Assembly: GCF_028609805.1 (NCBI RefSeq)
Contig: NZ_CP063189.1
Span: 868,001-932,000 of the forward strand
From: Corynebacterium massiliense DSM 45435
GTDB taxonomy: Bacteria > Actinomycetota > Actinomycetes > Mycobacteriales > Mycobacteriaceae
Reading direction: 5' to 3'
Length of the DNA: 64,000 nt
A program made the translations under genes and the position numbers. This document shows positions 1 through 8,741 of this stretch, piece after piece (within the stretch, counting starts at the first letter, position 1; each line of letters starts with the position of its first letter). The notes below the pieces were generated by a model. That model had not been told where the DNA came from. It saw only the letters and a program-made list of their open reading frames with translations, and ran no database searches.

Positions 1-348
1 GGCCACACCAGTAATAAGGCCAATGCCGGGGATGGAGGAGGCCACGCCCGCGCCCGCGCCGGAGCCGGTGGTCAGCTTGAGAAAGTGGCCATCGATAAGC
101 TTCTGCAGCTCCTCCGGCGAGCGGTCTTTGTTCTTCTCCCGCAGCTGGTCGACGTACTTCCGGATGACGCCGGACTGCACGGACACGCCGCGGTCGAGGC
201 TGCCGAGCAGGATCTTGGTAAAGCGGTCGGTGTTGTCCGGATCAATGTCGTAGACGTCGAGAACCTGCGCGCCGCTGTCCGCCAGGGACTGATCGTCCGC
301 GGGCTGCGGGGCGTTTTTCTCGCGCTTTTTCGAGCCGACACCAAACAT
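1..348 (-). CDS. Hypothetical protein, N-terminal 116 residues (runs off the left edge)
   Basis: An open frame on the minus strand begins at ATG 348 (MFGVGSKKREKNAPQP...) and stays open to position 1. It has coding-like high-GC third positions. The visible part is a charged N-terminus, a soluble helical region of about 75 residues (including VIRKYVDQLREKNKDRSPEE), then a glycine/alanine-rich stretch (TGSGAGAGVASSIPGIGLI) that looks like the beginning of a membrane-embedded or amphipathic segment. The family is not recognised. It is divergent from the carboxylesterase to its right, with about 80 bp between the starts. Confidence 0.6.
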   Translation of the reverse strand, partial: MFGVGSKKREKNAPQPADDQSLADSGAQVLDVYDIDPDNTDRFTKILLGSLDRGVSVQSGVIRKYVDQLREKNKDRSPEELQKLIDGHFLKLTTGSGAGAGVASSIPGIGLITGVA

Positions 349-417
349 CTAAAAAGGTTCCTTTCGGTTGACGCGTTCGTGACCACAAAGTGTACGGCGG
401 ATGAAAGGTTCCGTGCT

Positions 418-430
418 TAAGCTGGTGGCC
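418..430 (+). promoter_or_regulatory. -10 box for a leaderless carboxylesterase transcript
   Basis: TAAGCT at 418-423 is followed by exactly 7 nt and then ATG 431. No ribosome binding site precedes that ATG. The same geometry recurs before many genes in this window, which supports transcription starting at the start codon. No clear -35 element is visible. Confidence 0.45.
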
Positions 431-2020
431 ATGCAGACGTCGCAGGCGCATCCGCATTCGCAACAGCATCCGCTTCGCGTACGCACGACCTCGGGCTGGG
501 TGGAAGGCACCCTGTGCAGCGAGGGGGTGGGGGATAACCCTGCGTTGGTACGAGCCTGGCGCGGCGTGCCGTTCGCGGCGGAGACCTCCGGCGCCCGCCG
601 CTACCGCGCGCCCGAGCCGGCGCCGCGCTGGGACGGGGTGCGCGACTGCACCGAGTACGGGCCCGCCGCACCGCAGCCGACGTACTCCTGGACCGAAAAG
701 GTCTTAGGCTCCGAGGACTGCCTCCACCTCGACATCGTGCGGCCGAACAACGACGAACAACTGCCCGTCGTGGTCTACTTCCACGGCGGCTCGTTTATCT
801 TGGGGTCGTCCCACATGCTCATGCTGCGCGGGCTGGAACTTGCCGCGAACATGAACTGCGTCTACGTCTCGGTGAATTTCCGGCTGGGCGCGCTGGGGTA
901 TTTAGACGTCAGCTCACTGGCGGGCGATGCCGAGGCCAACCCGGCGATGCGGGATCACATCGCCGCGCTGGAGTGGGTGCGCGAGAACATCGCCCAGTTC
1001 GGCGGCGATCCGGAAAGCGTCACCGCCATGGGCGAGTCCGCGGGTGGAGCGGCGGTGCTTGCGCTCATGGCCGCGCCTGCCGCGCGCGGGTTGTTCCACC
1101 GCGCCATCGCGCAGTCGCCGCCCATCGGCATCGTCCACTCCCGGGAGCAGTCCGCCGCCTGGGTGCGCGAGTTCCTCCACCGCCTGGCCCTACCGCGCCG
1201 CACCGCCGTGGACGAGCTGCGCAAGGAATCCGCCGCCGACTTGGTGCGCGCCGGCCAATCGATGCTGTGGCGCAGCGGCGCGCTCCTCAATCTGAACTCC
1301 TGCTACGCGCCGACCATCGACGGTGAGCTGCTGCCCGAACACCCCATCGCCGCCTTTGAGCGCGGCGCGCAGGCGCCCGTCCCGCTCATCATCGGCACCA
1401 ACGCGGACGAGGCGAGCTTTAGCAAGTTCATGTACCAGCGCCGCGTGGCCCGTACCCGCGCCGGGGTGCGCATGCTCACCACCGTCGATGAGGACAGCGC
1501 CCGCGAGCTCGTCCACACCTACGGCCCCGGGGTGTCGCGAAAGAACTTCGCGGAGCTGATTGCCGATGCCCTGTTTTGGGCACCCGCCGTCCGCGTCGCC
1601 GATGCCCATGCCGCGCGCCACCCGACGTGGATGTACCGCTTCGACTTCGCGCCGAAGACCATGCAGCTCTTGGGACTCGGCGCGGTGCATTCCGCGGAGC
1701 TCGCCACCGTCTTTGGCACCCCACATGCGGCCCGCGCCGGACGTATCACCAGTTTCGGGGCGGAAGAAGACATGCGCGATCTCACCGCCCGCATGCAGTC
1801 CATGTGGGCGCAGTTCATCCACGGCGGCACCCCGGGCGCGCCAACCACGTGGCCGGCCTACACGCTGCCGGAGCGCCACACGCAGATTTTCGATGCCACA
1901 GACCGCGTCGTTTCAGACCCGAAAAAGACCAAGCGCGAGGCCTGGGCGGAATACACAATGCTGGAGTGGGCCACCGGCAAGCCGCAGCTGCTCAAACAGC
2001 TGGGGATGCTCACCGAATAG
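431..2020 (+). CDS. Type-B carboxylesterase / lipase family alpha/beta hydrolase
   Basis: A 529-residue protein of the COesterase family, which hydrolyses carboxylic esters with a Ser-Glu-His triad. Seen: the second family signature EDCLHLDIVRP near residue 95, the oxyanion-hole HGGSF near residue 118, the nucleophile elbow AMGESAGGAA with the serine near residue 203, an acidic motif NADEAS near residue 325, and a histidine in GAVHSAELATVF near residue 422. There is no signal peptide, so it is probably cytoplasmic. The start at 431 is preferred because of the -10 box seven bases upstream; an in-frame ATG at 401 would add 10 residues. The natural substrate cannot be read from the sequence. Confidence 0.9.
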   Translation: MQTSQAHPHSQQHPLRVRTTSGWVEGTLCSEGVGDNPALVRAWRGVPFAAETSGARRYRAPEPAPRWDGVRDCTEYGPAAPQPTYSWTEKVLGSEDCLHLDIVRPNNDEQLPVVVYFHGGSFILGSSHMLMLRGLELAANMNCVYVSVNFRLGALGYLDVSSLAGDAEANPAMRDHIAALEWVRENIAQFGGDPESVTAMGESAGGAAVLALMAAPAARGLFHRAIAQSPPIGIVHSREQSAAWVREFLHRLALPRRTAVDELRKESAADLVRAGQSMLWRSGALLNLNSCYAPTIDGELLPEHPIAAFERGAQAPVPLIIGTNADEASFSKFMYQRRVARTRAGVRMLTTVDEDSARELVHTYGPGVSRKNFAELIADALFWAPAVRVADAHAARHPTWMYRFDFAPKTMQLLGLGAVHSAELATVFGTPHAARAGRITSFGAEEDMRDLTARMQSMWAQFIHGGTPGAPTTWPAYTLPERHTQIFDATDRVVSDPKKTKREAWAEYTMLEWATGKPQLLKQLGMLTE

Positions 2021-2156
2021 CCCACGGCCACGCGCACCGGCGTGGCAGTCAGTATTCCGACACGCAACTGACTTGGGAATTGCGCACCGGTGCACGCGCG
2101 GTGGCTGTAGGCTAGGCCGCGACCGCGACTTCTTCTGCAAGGACGGATTGCCTGTT

Positions 2157-3119
2157 ATGAGCTTTTTCGAGGACATTGCTGCTGCTTTGGACGCGGAGGG
2201 AATCGAGTCTCGCGTCAACGATGACGTGCTGTTTGTGCCGATCACCTCGGAGCTGGAAATCCAGTTCGTGGAGATCGATCCGCTGCTGCCGGCCGCGAAT
2301 GTCTACATCGCCGCCGCGGACGTCGACGAGGACGACGACGACTTCGAGGCGGTGCTGGTCTCGGTCGCGTTCTCGGTCGAAGCAGCCGTCGACGCCGTGT
2401 CGCGGCACATCGCCACCGACCAGGTGGTCACCGTCCTGCGCGACCTATTAGAGGGCACCGACGAGCGCATCGCGGAGCTGGAATTCTCCCAGGACGAGTT
2501 CAACCCGCACCTCGTGGTCGCCGACGTGGCCGAGGACTCCGAGCTGCGTGTGCTCGTTGAGGTGGTCGATGGCACCCCGACCGCCGTGGTGCGGTTCCTG
2601 TCCTTCGACGCTGATTCCCTCGGCGACGACGATTGGGATTGGGACGAAGAGGACGAGCTGGCCGGCGAGGGCGACGATGACTACGACGTCGTCGAGGCGC
2701 TGGGCTACGCCCCGCTTGGGCCGGCCGACCACCGCGAGGACGACGCGATCTCCAGCGCCTGGCATCACCACGACGAGGACAACGAGCAGGATCGCCTCGA
2801 TGCCTTCTCGGAGATGCTGCCCGGCCCGGTCCCGGTTCCCGTCCCCGGCCCGCCGCTCATCGAGCTGCCGGCCGAGACCCTCGAGCTGGGCACCTACACC
2901 GACTTCGACCGGCTTTTCGATGTCTTGGGTCTCGTCGCCGAGCAGGCCGACGACTGGGAGGCGCAGCTTATCGCCTTCAACGCCGACGACTACGACGAAC
3001 CGGACGTCTACGACATCTTTGGCGAAGACGACGCGGAGTTCGACGAAGACCCCGACGCCCTCGACAGTGACGACGAGGACGTCGACGACGAGGACGTTAC
3101 AGAAGACGACGGCGCTTAA
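2157..3119 (+). CDS. Highly acidic hypothetical protein (Asp/Glu-rich)
   Basis: A 320-residue protein starting MSFFEDIAAALDAEGIESRV, preceded by AAGGA at 2139. The first 160 residues look like a folded alpha/beta region reminiscent of YbjN/type III secretion chaperone-like folds (amphipathic strands, RVNDDVLFVPI). The rest alternates ordered patches with very long Asp/Glu runs, and the last 40 residues are nearly all D, E and V. Two proline-valine repeats (PVPVPVPGPP) link the halves. No catalytic motif is seen and the YbjN similarity is only an impression. The stop codon overlaps by 4 nt the end of the convergent gene at 3116. Confidence 0.75.
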   Translation: MSFFEDIAAALDAEGIESRVNDDVLFVPITSELEIQFVEIDPLLPAANVYIAAADVDEDDDDFEAVLVSVAFSVEAAVDAVSRHIATDQVVTVLRDLLEGTDERIAELEFSQDEFNPHLVVADVAEDSELRVLVEVVDGTPTAVVRFLSFDADSLGDDDWDWDEEDELAGEGDDDYDVVEALGYAPLGPADHREDDAISSAWHHHDEDNEQDRLDAFSEMLPGPVPVPVPGPPLIELPAETLELGTYTDFDRLFDVLGLVAEQADDWEAQLIAFNADDYDEPDVYDIFGEDDAEFDEDPDALDSDDEDVDDEDVTEDDGA

Positions 3120-3664
3120 GCCGCGTTGCTCAGCCCGGTGAACATGCTGATGGGGGAGTGCACCGGGCGGAAGTTGCGGTCCACGAGCCAGACGTAGCTG
3201 GCGGCGCGCTCGGTGGAGAACTCGTGGACCGCGTCGGCGTCCTCGCCGCCGATAAAGCTGCGGATCCAACCCTCGGTGGCGTCCGCGTTGAGGATCCCGC
3301 CGGACGGGTCCGCCAGGCGTGCGGTGATGAGGTAGGCCGGCTCTCGTGTTTCGCCGAATCCGCGCACGCGCGCCTTGGCCCGCGGGCCGACGCGGTGCCG
3401 GGTGACCGTCAGGCGCAGGGGGCTGCACCCGCTGACTGCGGGCAGTGTGATTCCCGGTGGCCGCCACGTGGGCAGTGGGCGCGCCAAGGATCGCGGGTGG
3501 TGGAAGATGGCGTGCACGCGGTCGATGACATCGCCGTGGCGCCGGGTGATGTCCGCGGCGATGTCGGTTGCGTCAGGCTGCGCGAATCGTGCACGGGCGT
3601 GGTGCGCGCGTGTCGGCTGGTGGAAGGAACGGTTGTCGCGGAGGTTCATGTTCGTTGTCTGCAT
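3116..3664 (-). CDS. Hypothetical protein, divergent from the MFS exporter and sharing its SOS box
   Basis: A 182-residue protein beginning MQTTNMNLRDNRSFHQ. ATG 3664 is preferred because AGGG lies 8 nt upstream; in-frame codons further upstream would run through the SOS box. The N-terminal half is basic and histidine/arginine-rich. The C-terminal 70 residues look folded (LITARLADPSGGI, ASYVWLVDRNFRPVHSPISM). The family is not recognised. The LexA-type operator 44 bp upstream suggests it may be DNA-damage inducible, which makes it worth attention despite its unknown function. It converges on the acidic protein gene with a 4-nt overlap. Confidence 0.65.
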   Translation of the reverse strand: MQTTNMNLRDNRSFHQPTRAHHARARFAQPDATDIAADITRRHGDVIDRVHAIFHHPRSLARPLPTWRPPGITLPAVSGCSPLRLTVTRHRVGPRAKARVRGFGETREPAYLITARLADPSGGILNADATEGWIRSFIGGEDADAVHEFSTERAASYVWLVDRNFRPVHSPISMFTGLSNAA

Positions 3665-3707
3665 GGCTCGCACCCTAAGGCGCACCCAGGACACATAAAC
3701 CGGATAT

Positions 3708-3723
3708 TCGAACATGCGTTCGT
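3708..3723. promoter_or_regulatory. LexA (SOS) box between two divergent genes
   Basis: The sequence TCGAACATGCGTTCGT matches the actinobacterial LexA consensus TCGAAC-N4-GTTCGA at 11 of 12 defined positions (final T instead of A). It lies in the 79-bp intergenic gap and abuts the -10-like TAAGCT at 3723-3728 that would serve the MFS gene. LexA bound here would be expected to repress one or both genes. No second copy of this motif was found in the window. Confidence 0.7.
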
Positions 3724-3743
3724 AAGCTATGGTCGGAGTGGCT

Positions 3744-5069
3744 ATGCCCAGTGATTCCTTACATCCTCGCCCCGACTCCGCGCATCCCGCTCCCGATGCA
3801 GACACCGCCCGCCAAACAGCCGGCGGCCGGGCAGCCAGCGGCCCAACCTCCGGCAGCGATGGCCAGGCGGTGACGTACCGTGCGACCATTCCGCGGGAGA
3901 TCTGGGTGCTGGTATCCGCCGCGGTCATCGTGGCGCTGGGCTACGGGCTCATCGCTCCGCTGCTGCCGCAGTTCGTGGTGAGCTTCGACGTCTCCAGCGG
4001 CGCCGCCGGGGCAGTGGTGGCGGTCTTTTCCGCCTCCCGGTTGCTCTTCGCCCCGGTGGCGGGACATCTGGTCAATACCTTTGGGTACCGGCGCATCTAC
4101 CTCATTGGTTTGTTCACCGTCGGCGTGACCACGGGGCTGGTGTCGCTGGCGCAGAACTTCTGGCAGGTCTTCGGGCTGCGCGCGGCGGCGGGCATCGGGT
4201 CGACCATGTTCACCGTGTCCGCGATGGGGCTTATCGTCCGCCTTGCCCCGCCGAGCATTCGTGGCCGGGCCTCGGCGACGTATTCCACGGCGTTCCTTTT
4301 GGGCAACGTCGTCGGCCCGCTCGTGGGCGCGATGCTGGCATTCCTCGGGTTCCGCTGGCCGTTCTTCATTTACGGTGTGGGCGTCATCATCGCGGCCGTG
4401 ACCGTGTGGCTGATGATGCCGAAGCACGTGGACAGGCGCGATGCCGGCACGCAGCTGCCGCCCATGCGTGTCCAGCAGGCGTGGCGGGATACGGCGTACC
4501 GCGCGGTGCTCACATCGAACTTCGCCCACGGCTGGATCAATATGGGCGTGCGGGTGTCCATCCTGCCGCTGTTCGCCGCGACGATCTTCACCCACAGCGG
4601 TGCCGTGGCCGGCCTGGCGTTGGCAGCCTTCGCCGCTGGCAATGCGATTGTTCTGCAGTTTTCGGGCACGCTTGCCGATGCCCACGGCCGCCGCCCCTTC
4701 ATCATGCTCGGCCTGACCCTGACGACGGTGTTTACGGCCGCAATGGGCTTCGTCGACTCGGCTCCGGCGCTGCTCGTCGTGTCGTTCCTCGCCGGCGGCA
4801 GCTCCGGGCTTATCAATCCGGCCCAGCAGGCCACGCTTGGCGATGTCATTGGCAACCAGCGCTCCGGCGGCCAAGTCCTCTCGTCGTTCCAGATGGCGAT
4901 GGATCTGGGCCAGATCATCGGCCCCATCGCCATCGGCGCGCTTGCCGATCTCTACAGCTTCCGCGTCGCCTTCCTACTGTGCGCCACCATCGCGCCCATC
5001 GGCGTGGTGGCCTGGGCATTCGCGCGGGAGCCGCTGAAGCGAACCCGCGTCGAAGAGACCGCTAAGTAG
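3744..5069 (+). CDS. MFS transporter, multidrug-exporter type (DHA1-like)
   Basis: A 441-residue protein with an approximately 40-residue hydrophilic, proline/serine-rich N-terminus and then about 12 hydrophobic segments. Seen: the loop 2-3 region AGHLVNTFGYRRIYLIGLF (MFS motif A-like) and the second-half equivalent GTLADAHGRRPFIMLGL. The glycine-rich segment LGNVVGPLVGAMLAF resembles motif C of drug/H+ antiporters, which points to export. ATG 3744 has GGAG five bases upstream; GTG 3738 or ATG 3729 are alternatives. The adjacent SOS box suggests induction by DNA damage. The substrate is unknown. Confidence 0.85.
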   Translation: MPSDSLHPRPDSAHPAPDADTARQTAGGRAASGPTSGSDGQAVTYRATIPREIWVLVSAAVIVALGYGLIAPLLPQFVVSFDVSSGAAGAVVAVFSASRLLFAPVAGHLVNTFGYRRIYLIGLFTVGVTTGLVSLAQNFWQVFGLRAAAGIGSTMFTVSAMGLIVRLAPPSIRGRASATYSTAFLLGNVVGPLVGAMLAFLGFRWPFFIYGVGVIIAAVTVWLMMPKHVDRRDAGTQLPPMRVQQAWRDTAYRAVLTSNFAHGWINMGVRVSILPLFAATIFTHSGAVAGLALAAFAAGNAIVLQFSGTLADAHGRRPFIMLGLTLTTVFTAAMGFVDSAPALLVVSFLAGGSSGLINPAQQATLGDVIGNQRSGGQVLSSFQMAMDLGQIIGPIAIGALADLYSFRVAFLLCATIAPIGVVAWAFAREPLKRTRVEETAK

Positions 5070-5080
5070 CTCGTGGTTTT

Positions 5081-8000
5081 CTACGCCACCGTTCGGCCGA
5101 TGCGATAGAGCTTCGTCGGTATCTTTCGTTGGAGCTGCCAGTTGATCGCAACTGGCTTGCTGCCGCGGTGTGACACGTAATCCGCTTTCCCTAATAGCGT
5201 GTACGGCTCGGCGAGATCGAGCTCGTTCGTCTTTTCTCCGCGCGTGGCAAGAAGAATTGAATCGCCTTTATTTTTGTGGTTGATGTAGCGCTGAACCGTC
5301 TTGTGGTGCTCAGCTTGGTTCGATTGCGTCTCCCAATGGAAAAGGGATTCCGAGATGGGGTAGTCGTGGTAGTTGGTCGATTTGCTCACTGAAGTGTCTT
5401 TAACCAACGTCACCAGCAATAGGTCGGTGGAGAGGTGTTCGAAGTGCTTGACTCCCTCTCTGGGGAGACCGTTGATCTGACTAAGCGGTTGATTGTCCAG
5501 GACCGCGATCAGCTCGCCTAGTGAGTACGAAGCATGCGTGTAGAGGACACCCTGTCCGATCGCTTCATCGAGAAGGGCCGGCACAATTCTCGACGAATCC
5601 TCGACCAGATTAAGGACCTGCGTTAGCTCAGAAACGAATTGTGGGTATGACCGAAGAATATCCACAGCTTCGGCTTCGGATGCAGGAGATTGCTTAATGC
5701 TGGGTCCCCACACATTGAAGATCAACATGCGTGCGTATAGGCGGTCCGCGTGCGTCAGTTTTCGCGTATCGAGAGAAGAATCGTTGAGGATTCTGCGGTA
5801 GGCTTCTGCTCGCGCATGGTCGTTGACGTGAAGAAAAGCTGGGATGCGGGAGAGGAGCATCTTCTCCACAGACGAGTGATCACTGGGCTGCGGAAGGAGA
5901 CCTGCATCCCGCAGATACCGCGTCCACGAGGAACCGTTGCTCTTGTAGACATCGACTATGTCGAATCCGCTCTCATCGAGGAATGCCCTCAGGTCGGTGG
6001 TCCCCACTTCCTTGGTGAGTGCCGAAATGCGTCGTTTGTTTCCCGAAGTTACTTTGCGAATGTTGCGCAGCACCCGGTCAGCTGCGACCCGATCGAACTT
6101 GATGCTCGTGCCGGGTGGGGCAGTGGGAAAGCCACTCTCAATTTCTTTCATGAGATGCTTTCCGCGTTTGCCTGACAGCGCGGTGTACCGGGCCTCGAAG
6201 TCAAAATTCTGATGTTGTACGCCGATGAAGTCGAAGACCGTGCACGCATCTTTTCCCTCCTGCAGGCGTAGGCCTCGGCCGAGTTGCTGGAGGAAGATCA
6301 CTGGGCTCTGCGTCGGCCGCAGTAGCAAAAGGGTGTTCACTTCGGGTATGTCTACTCCCTCGTTGAAGAGGTCGACTGCGAAGATGAAATGAATGTCGCC
6401 GTTCGCGAGCTGATCCAAGGCGGCTTGGCGTTGTTTGGATGGCGTCGATCCATCCACCGCGGTCGCAGTCACCCCAAAGCGCGAGAACTCCTGAGCCATG
6501 TAGTGCGCGTGCTCCACCGACACGCAGAATCCAATCCCTTTAACGGTGCTTAAATCGTAGAGCCTATTGACCATTTGGCTGAGGATGAACTTGATGCGCT
6601 TTTCGCCAGCTTTGATGTAGAAGTCGGAAAGTTCTTGCTGGTCGTAGTCTTTAGTGCCGCGCCGCCACGTCAGAGAGGACAGATCCGTTCCGTCGTCGAC
6701 GCCGTAGTAGTGAATGGGACAAAGAAGCTGCAACGCCAGTGCATCCCACAGTCTGAGCTCGTAAGCGGCGCGATAGTCGAAGTAAGAAAGCACGTTCTTA
6801 CCGTCACCGCGCTCTGGCGTTGCCGTCAGCCCGAGAAGCTCCTGTGGGGTGAAGTGTTCCAAGACCCTCTGGTAGGTGGTTGCTTCGGCATGGTGGAACT
6901 CGTCGATGATAATGATGTCGAAGTGGTCCGGAGACAACTTGTTTAGCGTGTCCCTTTTGAGGGACTGAACTGAAGCGAATACGTGAGACCATTCCCGGGG
7001 CTTATGGTCGCCATTGAGGATCTCGCCGAAGTCAGTCGTACCTAAGATCTCCCGGAACGTACGCAGTGACTGTTGCAGGATTTCCACCCGGTGCGCAACG
7101 AAGAGTAAACGCGGTCGCTTTCCCCGGGCCTTCGAAAGGTCTCGGTAGTCGAAGGCTGCGACGACGGTTTTGCCGGTGCCCGTTGCGGCAACCAGCAGAT
7201 TCCGATGACGGTCGTGCTCGAGGCGTTCGGACGTGAGTGCCTCGAGCATTTCCTTCTGGTAGGTGTACGGTTCTGCACGCAGGCCGGAAAGTTCCAGCGG
7301 CTGGAGCGTCTTAGACGAGTTCCACGAGGCGGCATCAAGGGCATCGAGAAGCGTGCGTTCATCTCGGCTCGGATCGAACTGTTTGAACTGGTCGCTGTGC
7401 CAATAGGTGTCGAATGTACTGAGAAATTTGTCCAATACCCCGGGCGTAGTGGTCGAGGTAGTGCGGACATTCCACTCCATGCCATCGACAAGCGCGGACT
7501 GAGACAGGTTCGAGCTTCCGATAAAGGCAGTATCAAACCCGGAATTGCGACGGAACATCCACGCCTTCGCGTGAAGCCGAGTCTGGTTGCTCTCGTAACA
7601 AACGCGGACTTCGGCGCCGAAATCCTCCACCAGTCGCCGTAAAGCTGTGGCTTCAGTGGCTCCGCAGTATGTGAAGGTGATGACTCGAAAAGGAACCCCT
7701 CGGTCCTGCAATTCGCGGAGATTGTCGGCGATGACCGCTAAACCAGACTGCTTGATGAAGGCACAGAGTAAGTCGACTTCGTCAGCTGTCCGTAGCTCGC
7801 GGGCGATTTCGTTATTGAGACTCACCTCTCCCGGGGCATTGGTAAACAATGCCTCTTGCGTAAGCGGTACCTCCGGCAGTTGCGGCGGGGTGGCATTGTC
7901 GGTTTCTTGCACCGAATACAGGAGTTGTTCTGCTCTTATGCTTTCGCCCGCCTCCAGAGTATTAAGCACAGTGTTGAGGAGGGCAACGCGATCGTCCGTA

Positions 8001-8212
8001 TCGGACGTTTCCGCAAGACGGCGTTCAAGTTGCCGCGCGATGTAGTGCGTAATGGCGGAGGAATAGCGCGCCCTGTTCCCGGTTGACTCGCCTGATGCTA
8101 CGCCGAATCCTGCAGCCGGAAACTGCTTCCGGGTCTCCTCGATTCGCTTCGCCACGCTTGCGGTCACGGGGGTTTCGTAAGAACCGAAGGGGAGTACGGA
8201 GTCAGTCGACAT
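5081..8212 (-). CDS. PLD-nuclease / SF2 helicase / DUF3427 protein
   Basis: A 1043-residue protein. A phospholipase D-like domain (about residues 120-275) carries one HKD-type motif, RLHAKAWMF followed by IGSSNLSQSAL (residues 212-241). The SF2 helicase core has Walker A ATGTGKT at 343-349, DEFHH at 437-441, motif III GLTATPERGDG at 461-471 and motif VI LQQLGRGLRL at 641-650. The last 350 residues match the DUF3427 region in layout. Such proteins are predicted to combine DNA translocation with nuclease activity, and a repair or phage-defence role is inferred. The gene looks lower in GC than its neighbours and uses codons such as TTA, TTT and AAT more often, which suggests horizontal transfer. 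It lies 37 bp downstream of a NUDIX gene on the same strand and converges on the MFS gene with an 11-bp gap. Confidence 0.88.
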   Translation of the reverse strand: MSTDSVLPFGSYETPVTASVAKRIEETRKQFPAAGFGVASGESTGNRARYSSAITHYIARQLERRLAETSDTDDRVALLNTVLNTLEAGESIRAEQLLYSVQETDNATPPQLPEVPLTQEALFTNAPGEVSLNNEIARELRTADEVDLLCAFIKQSGLAVIADNLRELQDRGVPFRVITFTYCGATEATALRRLVEDFGAEVRVCYESNQTRLHAKAWMFRRNSGFDTAFIGSSNLSQSALVDGMEWNVRTTSTTTPGVLDKFLSTFDTYWHSDQFKQFDPSRDERTLLDALDAASWNSSKTLQPLELSGLRAEPYTYQKEMLEALTSERLEHDRHRNLLVAATGTGKTVVAAFDYRDLSKARGKRPRLLFVAHRVEILQQSLRTFREILGTTDFGEILNGDHKPREWSHVFASVQSLKRDTLNKLSPDHFDIIIIDEFHHAEATTYQRVLEHFTPQELLGLTATPERGDGKNVLSYFDYRAAYELRLWDALALQLLCPIHYYGVDDGTDLSSLTWRRGTKDYDQQELSDFYIKAGEKRIKFILSQMVNRLYDLSTVKGIGFCVSVEHAHYMAQEFSRFGVTATAVDGSTPSKQRQAALDQLANGDIHFIFAVDLFNEGVDIPEVNTLLLLRPTQSPVIFLQQLGRGLRLQEGKDACTVFDFIGVQHQNFDFEARYTALSGKRGKHLMKEIESGFPTAPPGTSIKFDRVAADRVLRNIRKVTSGNKRRISALTKEVGTTDLRAFLDESGFDIVDVYKSNGSSWTRYLRDAGLLPQPSDHSSVEKMLLSRIPAFLHVNDHARAEAYRRILNDSSLDTRKLTHADRLYARMLIFNVWGPSIKQSPASEAEAVDILRSYPQFVSELTQVLNLVEDSSRIVPALLDEAIGQGVLYTHASYSLGELIAVLDNQPLSQINGLPREGVKHFEHLSTDLLLVTLVKDTSVSKSTNYHDYPISESLFHWETQSNQAEHHKTVQRYINHKNKGDSILLATRGEKTNELDLAEPYTLLGKADYVSHRGSKPVAINWQLQRKIPTKLYRIGRTVA

Positions 8213-8249
8213 AGGTAGGGGAGGTGCTTTCTAGACGGGGTGGTGAAGG

Positions 8250-8645
8250 CTATCGGCAGAGAATTTCGACGGTGGGTATGTCAGCGGGAGCCCAGTTCAA
8301 TTCGCGGGCTTCTTCCGCCGTCACCCAGCGGATTTCGTCGTGGTCAGTAAGCTGCGGCGTGCCATTGACGATGGTGCAGGAATAGGTAGCGAGCTCAATG
8401 GTCGCGTGGTTGTACTCGTACGTGGCCGTGGTGATGTGCGGGCCGATGTCAGCGTCGACTGCGAGTTCCTCATTGAGCTCTCGGCGCAGTGCCTGCTCTG
8501 GGGCCTCGCCAGGTTCTATTTTCCCGCCGGGAAATTCCCAGTAACCAGCGAGAGGTTTGCCCTCTCGTTTCCTAGCAGCCAAAAAGCGGGAACCGTCTAC
8601 GAATACGGCTCCCACAACCGAGATTGATTTCGCCATACGCCACAT
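8250..8645 (-). CDS. MutT-like NUDIX hydrolase paired with the DUF3427 helicase
   Basis: A 131-residue protein with a complete NUDIX box: G-KIEPG-E-APEQALR-REL-N-EEL, matching GX5EX7REUXEE. The sequence WEFPGGK just before it is typical of 8-oxo-dGTP/CTP pyrophosphohydrolases of the MutT/NudG branch. ATG 8645 has AAAGG four bases upstream; ATG 8636 (MAKSISVVGAVF) would fit the fold equally well. It is followed at once by the helicase gene, so the two are likely co-transcribed. Its role may be cleansing damaged nucleotides or producing/removing a nucleotide signal for its partner; the latter is speculation. Confidence 0.88.
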   Translation of the reverse strand: MWRMAKSISVVGAVFVDGSRFLAARKREGKPLAGYWEFPGGKIEPGEAPEQALRRELNEELAVDADIGPHITTATYEYNHATIELATYSCTIVNGTPQLTDHDEIRWVTAEEARELNWAPADIPTVEILCR

Positions 8646-8741
8646 TGTGCCTTTGAGACGCATCACGTGCCGGCGATCTGAAGATCGGATTGAGTTACCT
8701 CTCACCGCACGGGAAATAATGACGTAGGTTACACTTGCTCC

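Noticed and set aside
2448..3467. Long minus-strand open frame over the acidic protein gene.
   Set aside because: Asp/Glu codons read in antisense give long Val/Leu/Arg frames; there is no start or ribosome site, and it would cover two better genes.
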